64,000 nt of DNA from the NCBI GenBank assembly GCA_949361645.1, contig OX442436.1:6674862-6738861 (forward strand). The letters run 5' to 3'. Origin of the DNA: Spongilla lacustris. Its lineage: Eukaryota > Porifera > Demospongiae > Spongillida > Spongillidae. The notes beneath the pieces were generated by a model that saw only the letters and a list, made by a program, of their open reading frames with translations, had not been told where the DNA came from and ran no database searches. Both the position numbers and the translations under genes were made by a program. This document shows positions 36,709 through 52,980 of this stretch, piece by piece (position 1 is the stretch's first letter; every line of letters begins with the position of its first letter).

Positions 36709-39700
36709 GACTCACTTTGGCTACAGGTATCTCCTCCACCATAAGGCAATGAACACACACAGCTCTGTCCCAGAGCAGCACTTGCGTTGACCAAACACTG
36801 CCCACCATTCAAACACAAGCTGCCTGTAAGCTTATTACAAGGTGTCATCTCACAAAGACTACCAGAGAATCCTGGAGAACACAAGCATGCGCCCATGTTG
36901 CTGGTGTTAGAGGTACATGTTCCTCCATTGAGACATGGCTGTTTGGGACAGGAACACTCACCCACGCCCATTCCCCCTAATGCCCCACCCACTAGGTCCA
37001 ATGGTTGGGGGGGACTTCCAAGGGTCACAGTTCTGATGCATCCATAGAAGCCATTACCCACTCCCACCTGCTTGATTACAGTGGAGTAATTGGCCACACC
37101 CCCTAAGTAGAGGCTGTTCCCAAGCTGTAGGCTAGTGAAGGATCCGGGGGAGGTGCCCATCTGGGGGAGGGCACCATCCACAATCAACTGGCCGCTCTTT
37201 CCCTGTCTATAGGCCTCAATGGTGTGCCAATCATTCAGAGTTATGGGGGTGGAGCTCTGAATGGCTACTGGGCCCGTTCCCAGGTCAAACTGAAACTCAA
37301 CTATTCCAGCTTTCAGAACAAGGGCAATGAAATCCTTCTCCTTCAGTACCTGTGTGCTGTACAGAATCAATCCAGTGTCATTGATTGGTCGTATCTGAAG
37401 GGACAGTGATGTTATGGCAAATGCATTGGACAGTGGGGGGTAGGTGACATATGAGTCTCCCGAGAAAAGAGGTGTGGTGATGGCTGTGGAGGTAATGGTA
37501 ACATGAACACACACACATACGGATGAGGTATACCATACCTGATGCACAAGTTTTCCCAACATAGCCAAAGGGACATACGCAGTTGAAATCATATCCTATC
37601 TCTTGGCATGTTGCGTTTTGAGAGCATGGGGACCCGACACAGGGATGGAGGTGATACTCACATATATCCCCAGTGTAGCCAGGAGGGCAGTAACAGGAAA
37701 ATATATCATCCTCAAACCACTCACATGTGCCTCCATTCTGACACACCATACCACCACAATCACTAACATTAATGTGGCAAAGTGTTCCATTGAATCCTGG
37801 AGCACAGTTGCAGGTGAAATTGTTGAGTAGGTTAACACATGTGCCTCCATTCTGACATGTAACACTGGCACATTCATTGATGTTGAATTGGCAAAGTGGC
37901 CCACTAAATCCTGGAGCGCAGTTGCAGGAATAATTGTTGAGTAGGTTAACACATGTGCCTCCATTCTGACATGTAACGCTGGCACATTCATTGATGTTGA
38001 ATTGGCAAAGTGGCCCACTAAATCCTGGAGCGCAGTTGCAGGTGAAATTGTTGAGTAGGTTAACACATGTGCCTCCATTCTGACATGTAACGCTGGCACA
38101 TTCATTGATGTTGAATTGGCAAAGTGGCCCATTAAATCCTGGAGCGCAGTTGCAGGAATAATTGTTGAGTAGGTTAACACATGTGCCTCCATTCTGACAT
38201 GTAACACTGGCACATTCATTGATGTTGAATTGGCAAAGTGGCCCACTAAATCCTGGAGCACAGTTGCAGGAATAATTGTTGAGTAGGTTAACACATGTGC
38301 CTCCATTCTGACATGTAACGCTGGCACATTCATTGATGTTGAATTGGCAAAGTGGCCCACTAAATCCTGGAGCACAGTTGCAGGAATAATTGTTGAGTAG
38401 GTTAACACATGTGCCTCCATTCTGACATGTAACACTGGCACATTCATTGATGTTGAATTGGCAAAGTGGCCCACTAAATCCTGGAGCACAGTTGCAGGTG
38501 AAATTGTTGAGTAGGTTAACACATGTGCCTCCATTCTGACATGTAACGCTGGCACATTCATTGATGTTGAATTGGCAAAGTGGCCCACTAAATCCTGGAG
38601 CGCAGTTGCAGGAATAATTGTTGAGTAGGTTAACACATGTGCCTCCATTCTGACATGTAACACTGGCACATTCATTGATGTTGAATTGGCAAAGTGGCCC
38701 ACTAAATCCTGGAGCGCAGTTGCAGGTGAAATTGTTGAGTAGGTTAACACATGTGCCTCCATTCTGACATGTAACGCTGGCACATTCATTGATGTTGAAT
38801 TGGCAAAGTGGCCCACTAAATCCTGGAGCGCAGTTGCAGGAATAATTGTTGAGTAGGTTAACACATGTGCCTCCATTCTGACATGTAACACTGGCACATT
38901 CATTGATGTTGAATTGGCAAAGTGGCCCACTAAATCCTGGAGCACAGTTGCAGGAATAATTGTTGAGTAGGTTAACACATGTGCCTCCATTCTGACATGT
39001 AACGCTGGCACATTCATTGATGTTGAATTGGCAAAGTGGCCCACTAAATCCTGGAGCACAGTTGCAGGAATAATTGTTGAGTAGGTTAACACATGTGCCT
39101 CCATTCTGACATGTAACACTGGCACATTCATTGATGTTGAATTGGCAAAGTGGCCCACTAAATCCTGGAGCACAGTTGCAGGTGAAATTGTTGAGTAGGT
39201 TAACACATGTGCCTCCATTCTGACATGTAACGCTGGCACATTCATTGATGTTGAATTGGCAAAGTGCCCCACTAAATCCTGGAGCACAGTTGCAGGTGAA
39301 ATTGTTGAGTAGGTTAGCACATGTGCCTCCATTCTGACACACTGCCTGGCTGCATGGCTCAACACACTGTGTGGCCCCAAACCCTCCAATTGAATCAGCA
39401 ATGAGGTTCACTGCGAGCCCATTTATGGCCAAGCTTGCAACACACCCATCAAATCCATATGATGTCCCCACCAGAGGTGAAATGGCTGTGTAGTTCTCCA
39501 CACCTCCTAGCTGCACATCAGAGTACACGTTCAGCTGGGTCAGAGGATTTGGGGATTTCCCAGTGACAGTACTGTTTCCCACAGTAAGGCGGCCTTGCAT
39601 GAGGTTTCTGGCGGCTATAATGGTGTACCAACGGCCAAGGATGAGAGGTTTTGCGCTCTTCAGCTCAGCTGTACCTGAGCCTAGATTGAACCTGTAGTCC

Positions 39701-42700
39701 ACATAGCCACCAATGAGAGCAATGGAGACATAGTCATTAAAGGTGGTATTGGTGGTACTGGCAAACAGAATGAGGCCATCAGGGGAATATGGCTTAACCG
39801 TGACAGAGATATTGAGAGCAAAGAGAGGGTCTGCTATAGGCGGGTAAATGATGGATGACTTCTGATCAAAGTAGGCAGTGGTGATGTTCACTAGTAAGGA
39901 AAGACAGATCATCAATATCACCATGACAGCAAATATTGATGAGGATTCCAATTTTAAAACAAGCCTTGTGGGAATTTGTTTTCATCATGCTCACATGATG
40001 CCCCAGTTATAACTGGTCATGCTCACATGGCTACTTCTGCCACCCTCCCCCACATCAAGGCTATGTGATAATGTACTGGGGAGGAGGATATGGGGGGGGG
40101 GGGGGGGGGGGGGGGGAATTGCATGACCACATACAGAAGCATAACTCACCTATTTCATTACATGTTGGACCTTGACGACCAGAAACACACTTGCAGCTGA
40201 AGGTATCATTCACCACAGAGCAAATCCCGCCAAAAAGACAGGGGTTTGAAGCACATGGAAAGGCTAGAATCTCACACAAAGCCCCCTTGAAGCCATATGC
40301 ACAGTCACATACATATGTTCCCATGGCCATATTAACACACAGTCCACCATTTAGGCAAGTGACATTGTAGCAAGGCGGGGGAACACAGGGGCTTATGTCC
40401 ACCCCATACAAGGCATCTGAAACTATGCCGATAGCCTGCGCATTGATCCCCAGGTCCCTCATACACCCCATGAACCCAACACTGGTGCCTGTGGGGAGAG
40501 TAAGGTTAGAGCCACTGGGCACACCCCCCAAAAAGAGATGGGACGCAAGGTTAAAGGTCTGAGATGACGCCTGAGGGGTGGAGGCTCCGTCCACTTGGAG
40601 AACTCCCTCCTCCCCCTGCCACATCACTGTGATCGTATGCCATTTGCTGTCATTCACAGGTCCGGAGCTCGAGATGTGAAGGGTGCTGCTCCCTGAGTTT
40701 AGCACGAACACTGCACGCCCATCCTTCACCAAGATACATGCGTAACCACGGTTACCCGAAGCATAAAACACCACACCCGTTGGGGAAGATGTCAAAATAG
40801 TTATATTGAGCTCAAACGTGTTCTGGTTGGTGGTTGGAGGTGGTGTGTACACCAGGTATGAACTGCCGCTGAAGGATGGGGTGGAGATGGTGATTTCTGC
40901 AAAGCGTGAGAGAAGCAGGTTAGCAAGATGGCATCCGGCACGGTATGGCCCTCACCTTGCTCACACATGGCCCCTGTGTACCCCAGGGGACACAGGCAGA
41001 GGTACCCCTCTATGGATGATGGATCATCTACACACACTCCGTCCCACAAACAGGTACCAGGGACACAGGCGCCTCCCATGCAGGAAGTGATCTGGTTCCC
41101 AGCAACAGCACTCTGTGCAAGGGATACAACATTGCCTTCAAATGAGAAGTTGGCGATGCACCCAACAAGTCCAGGGAGGTGAGAAACAGAAGGGTTAAGA
41201 ATCGAGCTGTTTGCAGCCCCTCCCACCAATAGGAAAGGAATCACTGTCAGGTCCTGGGGCACAAGGATGGAAGCCTCAAAGGTCACCTGGGAGTCAATGC
41301 TCAGGTATATCTGGCCATACTCCATCCACACATAGATGTGATGCCAGGAGCCATCGCTCACAGGGTAGTCAGTGCTTTGAACTGCTATGGGGCCTGAACC
41401 TATATCAATCTGAAACCTGACTTGGCCACTGTTGAGGTACACACTCAAGTAGTCACCCGTGGAGGACTGCTGAGAGTACAGGATGAGGCCACTGTACTGT
41501 GACGTACGCAGCCAGAAGTCAAAGTAAAATTCGTACTGAACATCCATTGGATTTAGTGGCAGCACCAGATAGGAGGACCCTGCAAAGGCTGGGGCACTGA
41601 TAACTGGATGTGTACAGCAACGATATGATGTAAAGCATTGTTGTGTGTGATGTGGTGCATAGTGAAAATGAATGGGTATTAGTTATGAAAGGTGTTAGGT
41701 ATGAGTGAGGTTATGAAAGATGTTAGTTATGAGTGAGGTTATGAAAGATGTTAGTTATGAGTGAGGTTATGAAAGATGTTAGTTATGAGTGAGGTTATGA
41801 AAGATGTTAGTTATGAGTGAGGTTATGAAAGATGTTAGTTATGAGTGAGGTTATGAAAGATGTTAGTTATGAGTGAGGTTATAAAAGATGTTAGTTATGA
41901 GTGAGGTTATGAAAGGTGTTAGTTATGAATGAAGTTATGAATGGGTTTTAGTTACAAATGGATGTGAGGTTGTGATGCAGTGCATGTTGTGATGTGTGGA
42001 TGTCAAGGTATGTTCATGAGGTGGTAGGATAAAGACAAAACAAAACATGATTGTTAGCGGCAAAGGAGAGGTTGCTAACCTACCTTGTGAGCAGTCCTGT
42101 CCACTGTACCCTAGTGTACACAGACACTGGTAGCCAGATGGCACAGCAAGTCCCTCCAAACAGGTACCACTGTTGTGACAAGGGTTTGACGAGCAAGGAG
42201 ATGGGAGCATGGACTCACAGTTCACACCAGTAAAACCAGCTTTGCAGGTGCAGATGTGACCAGTCATCGTATTAGAACAGGTGCCATTATTACTGCAGAC
42301 ACCTGGGGAGCAGAAGTTTGACTGCTGGCAGCTGGTACCATTGTACCCAGGGGCACAGAGGCAGCTGTAGCCATTGGATTGGTTAGATGATGCAATGCAA
42401 GAGGCCCCATTATAACAGGGCATGGAGGCACAAGGGTTGTACACCTCACACATAAGGCCAGTGAAAGGGTACGGGCAGGTACAGTTCACACCAAAAGGAG
42501 AAGTTGGTGTGCATGTAGCACCATTCTGACAAGGGTTGTGCGTCAGACAGAGATTCACAGACGACTCACAGTAGATGCCAGTAAATAGACTGGTACAGTT
42601 GCACTGAAAGCTGTTGAGAAGGTTAACACATGTGCCTCCATTCTGACATGTAACACTGGCACATTCATTGATGTTGAATTGGCAAAGTGGCCCATTAAAT

Positions 42701-45700
42701 CCTGGAGCACAGTTGCAGGAATAATTGTTGAGTAGGTTAACACATGTGCCTCCATTCTGACATGTAACACTGGCACATTCATTGATGTTGAATTGGCAAA
42801 GTGCCCCACTAAATCCTGGAGCACAGCTGCAGGAATAATTGTTGAGTAGGTTAACACATGTGCCTCCATTCTGACATGTAACACTGGCACATTCATTGAT
42901 GTTGAATTGGCAAAGTGCCCCACTAAATCCTGGAGCACAGTTGCAGGAATAATTGTTGAGTAAGTTAACACATGTGCCTCCATTCTGACATGTAACGCTG
43001 GCACATTCATTGATGTTGAATTGGCAAAGTGCCCCACTAAATCCTGGAGCACAGTTGCAGGAATAATTGTTGAGTAGGTTAACACATGTGCCTCCATTCT
43101 GACATGTAACACTGGCACATTCATTGATGTTGAATTGGCAAAGTGCCCCACTAAATCCTGGAGCACAGTTGCAGGAATAATTGTTGAGTAAGTTAACACA
43201 TGTGCCTCCATTCTGACATGTAACGCTGGCACATTCATTGATGTTGAATTGGCAAAGTGCCCCACTAAATCCTGGAGCACAGTTGCAGGTGAAATTGTTG
43301 AGTAGGTTAACACATGTGCCTCCATTCTGACATGTAACACTGGCACATTCATTGATGTTGAATTGGCAAAGTGCCCCACTAAATCCTGGAGCACAGTTGC
43401 AGGTGAAATTGTTGAGTAGGTTAACACATGTGCCTCCATTCTGACATGTAACACTGGCACATTCATTGATGTTGAATTGGCAAAGTGCCCCACTAAATCC
43501 TGGAGCACAGTTGCAGGTGAAATTGTTGAGTAGGTTAACACATGTGCCTCCATTCTGACATGTAACACTGGCACATTCATTGATGTTGAATTGGCAAAGT
43601 GCCCCACTAAATCCTGGAGCACAGTTGCAGGAATAATTGTTGAGTAGGTTAACACATGTGCCTCCATTTTGACATGTAACGCTGGCACATTCATTGATGT
43701 TGAATTGGCAAAGTGGTCCACTAAATCCTGGAGCACAGTTGCAGGTGAAACTGTTGCCTTCTTCAATGCAGTCTCCTCCATTGTAGCAAGTTACATTAGA
43801 GCATGAATCGTTGTTCATCTTCTCACACAAAGCTCCCATGAACCCCAGTGGGCATAAACAGTTGAAGGTGCCAACATTGCCAGGATCAATACATGTTCCA
43901 CCATTTAGGCAAGGATGTTGATCACACAGGTTAGCTACAATAGTGCAGTTCTTTCCAGTGTATGCAGAGGGGCAAGTACAGCTGTAATCATGAACAAGGT
44001 CAGTACAACTTCCACCATTAGCACAGGGACTGGGCAGACAATCATTAATGTTTATTTGACAGTTTAGACCAGTGAACCCTGTAGCACACAAACACTCGTA
44101 GTTAGTGGGAAGAGGCACACAGAGCCCTCCATTGCTACACACTACTCCGTCACAATACGAGGTGTTACACAGTGGTCCTGTGTACCCAGCTTGGCAGCTG
44201 CAGGTATAGCTGTCTGCTGTCTTTGAACAGTTCCCATACACGCAGGGACTGGAAGCACAGGGGTCAACCGTGACCTGACACATAGCACCAGTGGTATGAG
44301 GTGGGCACACACACACAGGTCCCAGCAGGGACTGATTTGTGCAGGTACCACCATTTTGGCAGGGAGCTGATGCACAGTAATCGATCTGCTCAGAACAGGT
44401 TTGGCCAGTGTAACCTGCCTGACAGGTGCATTGGAAGCCGCTGACACTGTTAGCGCATAACCCTTCATGCTGACAAGGATTGCTGCTGCAGTCGTTGGTG
44501 GTAACATTGCAGCTGTCCCCAGTAAGCCCAGGTGGGCAAACACACCGGTGCATCCCCGATAGGGCAATGCATGTGCCACCATTCGTGCAGGGGTTACCAG
44601 CACAGTCTGTGATGTCACACTGACGCCCGCTGATGCCCTGTGGACATGTACAGGTGAAGTTATTAATTTGGTTAGTGCAGGTTGCTCCATTGTGGCAAGG
44701 CCCAGAGAGACAGTTGTTAACTATCACACTGCAGTTATTACTGAAGTAGCCTGGTGAGCAGGTACAACTGTAACTTCCCACTGTGTTGCTGCAGGTACCG
44801 CCATTCAGACAGGGGGTGGCTAGGCACTCATTCACGTCTTGGCTGCAGTTATAGCCTGTGAACCCAGGACTACAAGTACAGCTATAAGTAGGCCAGTTCG
44901 AATTACACGTGCCCATGTTCTGGCATGGACTGGAGAGACATGGGCTTTGTTGTACACTGCAGTTCTGCCCGGTATAATGTGGCGGGCACGTACAATTGTA
45001 ACCACCTGGTCCACTAGTACAGGTGGCATTGTTTGCGCAGGGACTGCCTATGCAGTAGTTCACTAGCTCGCAATTCCTCCCAGAGAATCCGGGAAGACAG
45101 CTGCAGCTGTAGTTTCCAACTGCATTTAAACACGTCCCGCCATTAGTACACGTGCTTACGTCAAGGCAGTTATTAACGATTATATCGCAGTATTTACCAG
45201 TGAAGCCATTCTTGCAGTAACATTGGGAGTTCGCGCATACTCCACCATTCTTGCAGGCGATTGATGCACATGGATCAGCGACGACGTCACACTGTGCACC
45301 AGTGTATCCAGGGGGACACATGCAAAGGTAGCTATTCACAAGCTGAACACAAGTGCCGTTGTTACAAGGGTTCGGCAAACAATTGTTGATCAGAATTTCA
45401 CATCTTGTCCCCGTGAAGCCAGGAGAACATGTGCAGGTAGCCGATTGGTTGGCTAATACGGTGCATATCCCATTGTTTTGGCAATAGCTGTTGCATGGCG
45501 ACGTGGAAGATATATTGCAAGTAGGACCACGAAACGCAAGCGGGCACACGCAAGTGTACTGGGCGATAAGGTCGACACAAATCCCCCCGTTTTGACACGC
45601 TCCGACGAAGCAGTCGTTGATATTGACCGCACACTGGGCCCCGGTGAAGCCTATTGGGCAGGTGCACTTGTAGCTGCCGACCGTGTTCGTGCATGTTCCG

Positions 45701-46426
45701 TTTCCGCACGGATTGACGACCGCGTTGCATTCGTTGATATCCGACTGGCACTGTCGGCCGTAAAAGCCGGGAGCGCAGCTGCAGACGAACCCCGTAGGCA
45801 TGCTAGTGCAGCTGGCACCGTTCAGACAAGGTGCCGATTGGCAAACGTTAAAGATTTGATTGCACGTGGTACCCGTGTATCCGTAGGTGCATTGGCACGA
45901 AAAGGTCCCATTGAGTGAGGAACACGAGCCACTGTTCTGACACGGGTTCAGAATACAAAAATCTGTTGTGTACAAGGATATCAATGATATTCATGCATGG
46001 GCCACCCACGACTAACGGTGCGGGCGGGCGGGTACATGTAATATTTTTTTATTCAATGTACACATAAACGCACACGTACACACCCCGTGCGCAACGTTAG
46101 GGCTAGTTACGGTACCTTCTGAGCATATGCTGCCTATGTCCGCACAGCAGTCAAAACCTAAGTAGCAACTCTGGTCGCAGAAGCATCCTGACGACAGCGA
46201 GCAGTTTTGATCTGCTCTGATTATACAGCAGCTTGCAAACCCTGCATCCACGCACGAGTCGGCTGCAATACCTGAGGAAAACACGGAGCAATATGAGGGC
46301 GTGTCTCAGACCCTCCCCTCAATTATGTAACTCATTTGCAGCTCAACTGCACGTACCTCTACATGATGCCAAGCAGCTCAAAAACAGCAGAACTGCAGGA
46401 TACAGCCACGGCAATCTCCTGGCCAT
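35377..46426 (-). CDS. Giant secreted somatomedin-B/EGF/laminin-G matrix protein (3056 aa)
   Basis: Twelve minus-strand exons close in frame: 46357-46426, 46116-46271, 42084-45962, 40956-41603, 40150-40896, 37539-39890, 36716-37483, 36341-36480, 36217-36278, 35753-35836, 35593-35702 and 35377-35531. Exon 1 is a signal peptide (LPWLYPAVLLFLSCLASC). Exon 2 is a somatomedin-B-like domain (GCFCDQSCYLGFDCCADIG). Exon 3 (3.9 kb) encodes over 30 EGF domains, first diverse and then ten near-identical. Exons 4, 5, 6, 7 and 8-12 each start a laminin-G domain; those of exons 4-7 are followed by EGFs, and exon 6 has thirteen more near-identical EGFs. The last LamG ends GYQVKQCS and stop, with no TM. Most EGFs have the O-fucose pattern C-x4-(S/T)-C. 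Role: extracellular matrix or basement-membrane component, agrin/perlecan-like in style (inference). Confidence 0.9.
35895..36182. repeat. 37-bp minisatellite, ~8 copies
   Basis: The unit is ctcagcacttatggacccta followed by acacttatcctcacccc. It lies in the intron between exons 9 and 10 of the EGF/LamG gene. Confidence 0.95.
36550..36705. repeat. CA/TACA microsatellite
   Basis: On the coding strand it is GT-rich and begins just after the donor of EGF/LamG exon 7 (gtgagtccagtgtgtgtg). Confidence 0.95.
37790..39345 (-). repeat. 114-bp EGF-coding tandem array, block 2 (13 near-identical units)
   Basis: Each 114-bp unit encodes a 38-residue EGF (INECASVTCQNGGTCVNLLN, then N(F/Y)(T/S)CNCAPGF). 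Third-position differences are few. Two unit types, NYS and NFT, are interspersed. Confidence 0.97.
40092..40116. repeat. Poly-G tract
   Basis: About 24 Gs in the intron after EGF/LamG exon 5, about 35 bp past the donor; poly-C on the coding strand. Confidence 0.9.
41690..41945. repeat. 28-bp minisatellite, ~9 copies
   Basis: The unit is gatgttagttatgagtgagg followed by ttatgaaa. It lies in the intron between EGF/LamG exons 3 and 4. Confidence 0.95.
42610..43750 (-). repeat. 114-bp EGF-coding tandem array, block 1 (10 near-identical units)
   Basis: The unit is the same 114-bp unit as at 37790-39345, but most copies end GFSGALCQFN rather than GFSGPLCQFN. It lies inside exon 3. Confidence 0.97.
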
Positions 46427-46637
46427 GACTTGCTTATTTCGTAACAGCCAAGCCGTTCAATGTTTAAAAGCGCTCATCACGTGACGCATCGGCGCATTTC
46501 ATAATCATTTATAATCAGCGTAATGAATGAAATCTGAACTGGAACATTTACAGGATACTGCACAACGAACACACACAAGTGGTCTGACACGAAAGTGTAC
46601 AAAGCTACATCAGGTACCCAGACCCTTCCACAGGTAC

Positions 46638-47348
46638 TCAGAATGACGAGAAGCCCCAAGAGTCCTCTTCCCTGCCAAAGACAATAAAGTATGTGTACAC
46701 AGTGCCAAAGACAAAGAGGTTGGCTGCTGCTATCAGCCCTGCTGATGCTGCCTGGATCTGTGAGAAAATGCGTTAACATGCACACATGTCCCCACACACA
46801 CACCCATCAAGGAAGTGTGCACACATCCATCTCTTTCACTCACCACTGCCTTTCTTGCCAGCACTGCAGGTAGTCCTACAAGCAACACATGCTTGTGAAG
46901 TGCCAAGCACTAAGTAAAGAGCTTACCAAAACCACTGACTACTACGCAAGCAGACAGGAAGTAACAGATCTCAAAAACGACAGCTCTGTATAAAAAGATA
47001 ATAGTTGTAAACAACGAAACACAGCTGGCGGTTGATCATACAAGCTTTCTGAGGATAAACGGTCGGTAGTTTTCAGTCTCCTTGCAAAGGCCAGTGGCAC
47101 CGGTGATAACAGGTAGAAGATCACTACGGAGGGGGGGGGGGGGGGTTGACATATTAGCGAAACTCGAATTTAAGTGTGTTACTCACATACAAACATCCCC
47201 CACCAGTTAATAATATTGCTGTTGAAAGATGATTATAAGGTCAACCCATAATAAGTGCTGGTCTTCACACAACGTACGCGTTGCCAGGGTAGTGTAGCGC
47301 ACACCCAAGAAACAGCAAACAAACACCCAGTGCTGCCGTCAGCGCCAT
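46638..47348 (-). CDS. LEPROT: LEPROT/Vps55-family endosomal membrane protein
   Basis: Six exons join in frame to 131 residues, the same length as human LEPROT: 47278-47348, 47187-47218, 47042-47123, 46927-46985, 46844-46875 and 46638-46757. Four hydrophobic segments are visible. Family text: MALTAALGVCLLFLGCAL, FVLIFYLLSPVPLAFARR, FEICYFLSACVVVSGFGLPA, and near the end GTVYTYFIVFGREEDSWGF. Vps55/LEPROT proteins act in late-endosome-to-vacuole/lysosome traffic and in receptor surface levels (family knowledge). The junction of exons 3 and 4 was chosen by phase and is the least certain. The gene is divergent from PRMT3, with 195 bp between starts. Confidence 0.9.
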
Positions 47349-47543
47349 TATGATAAGCCTGTGGGTACCGACGGTCTAAAGATTTTAACGGATACAAGTT
47401 GAACCTACGAGATAAAAGTCTTGTTCTTCTCCATCTCGTCGTACTCTTAGATTCAATGACGTCAGTCACATGATGCGGAATTGCATTGGAATTATTAATA
47501 TTAGCTACGCCATGTGCAGTATAATAGTTTAGCAGCATCAGGC

Positions 47544-51224
<3,681 letters not shown>

Positions 51225-51260
51225 CATTTCATTTGAACTTTTAATTTATTTTCCCGCGCT

Positions 51261-52980
51261 ATGGAAAAGAGTTTCATCAACGTATTGGAAAGAAGAAAGG
51301 TTAGCGTATTGATGCAGTGAGTGACGGTTGCGTAATGAGGTGTTCCAGACTGAGCAATGTGCGGCCAAAATCAACGCCCTGCTCGCCTCTGTAATTACCT
51401 TCACGACCATCAATCTTGATGACATACTGGATCCAGACAGAACATTAATGGATGGGTGAGCATCATTTAGAGCAAAGCCCGTTCGAGACTGATCTCCAAC
51501 CTCGTCTGCCCGTTGCAGCCATGTCATTCTAGGTTTCACGCGGAACGGGCAGCATCTGATCTCGTACCAGTGTCACATCGACGCTCTTCACACGTACTCA
51601 CTTCATTGGTGGCGCTTCGATCTGCGCTCACCACTACGTCATGCGCACCGCGAAGAGCTGTTCCGCGGTGAGAAGATTGAACACGATTTGCATTTGATCA
51701 TCTGCCAGACGCCAGACGACGGGTTTGTTATTGTTCTGGGCGCAGCGTTAGGACGCGTCGAGGACGATTGTAGACCTTGCTACGTCAGTGTTCTTCCATC
51801 CTGCAACGTCGAAGCCACCACACGTAAAAAAGAGTGTACCTTTCACTTCAAATTCGAACTCCTTCCACCCTACCCCCCGTTTGCTCCTTCGTTGAGTCTA
51901 TCATTGCCAGGTGCCCATCCCCCTCTGTCACAAGTGCACAAGTCACGCCCATCCCGCAGGCTGCATCGTGTTGAACACTGGGGACACCCTCGTGGCTCTC
52001 CACTACGCTGCAAATACGTGCGCAAGAGTATCCCAAAGTGTCTCCTCTACCCATACTCACCAGCTGTTTATTGACCCTTCTGAAAGCCTCACCATGTCAC
52101 CTGGATACAGTATGGCACGATGATTGTTAGCATGCTGTGTTCTACGAGGTTATCTGTCTGCACACACACACACGCACACACACACACAGGTATCAGTCCC
52201 TCCCAGCTCATATTACCAGTGGAAGTGTGCTGTAGTGACCAGTACTGGGTGTTGACATCCAGGAAACAGGAGGTATTGCAATGGCACTCTTAACTTTGCA
52301 CTGCACCATGTCTGCTCACACAGGGATGCATTGAATTTTGCCAGACCACCCTGGACATAGAACTGTGGCTAAGTACCCTGCTGCACACAGAGCTAGGGAA
52401 GCAGGGTGTGGTCTTTAACTCTGTCAACGACTATGACATGCAGCTAGTAGAGGTGTCTCCAAATGGGTGTGTTGTTTTTATGGTAACTGTGGTGCTTGAA
52501 GCGTGCAAGCCTTCCTGTTGCCTGTAAGTCAATATGGCTGCTGTGTGCACTCCCTCATGCTTGGAAGGTCACAGGGCAGAACCCTTGACTACATTGATTG
52601 CGGCTGTGTGGGACATGCACACAGGACTAGCACATTGCATTGAGTTTGAAGAGCTAAAGCAAGTATGTCTGCCTCACAGAACGTGAGTACTCCCATCAAA
52701 GTATGTGCAGCAACACCTACACTACCCAGGCCATTCCACCTCAGATGTGGCACAACTTCCTCCATGGCCCTGGAGCTACGTAAGATGTGGCACACCCCCG
52801 TCTCAATGTGGGGCAGCGTTAGGGCATTCTCAAATCATACAGTGTTCACCGGCAAGTGCATGTTATATGTATGTAGATATGGCGATGTTCATTTGGCTTA
52901 TCTCTGCAGGCAAGTCACTGCACTCCATCTCCCACCCTCTTCTGCCCCTGGCTGTTGTGTTCAAAGCTCGTCAGTCATAG
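51261..52980 (+). CDS. DCAF15: DCAF15-like CRL4 substrate receptor
   Basis: The start ATG 51261 begins a 13-codon exon (MEKSFINVLERRK, donor 51300). Next come an exon ending LDPDRTLMD and then GHVILGFTRNGQHLISYQCH with HTYSLHWWRFDL and DDGFVIVLGAALG. The 'HLYWWEF'-type segment and the GH-LGFT-G start are typical of the DCAF15 N-terminal domain. C-terminal pieces near 52240-52450 (LDIELWLSTLLHTELGK, NSVNDYDMQLVEVSPNG) par DCAF15's FDYVI/SDYDIVILEV region. The end is GKSLHSISHPLLPLAVV and the stop at 52978-52980. DCAF15 with DDB1/DDA1 recruits proteins to CUL4 (family knowledge). Identity rests on sequence resemblance recalled by eye. Internal exon borders in 51800-52850 were not all resolved. 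The last 10 bp of CDS overlap the CDS of the opposite EF-hand gene. Confidence 0.7.

Noticed and set aside
37596..39401. A 601-codon alternative minus-strand frame across the EGF array, and a 408-codon one at 42555-43781
   Set aside because: The 114-bp unit is a multiple of three and happens to lack stops in this second frame, so the whole array stays open. The true frame has EGF cysteines and continues into unique exons.
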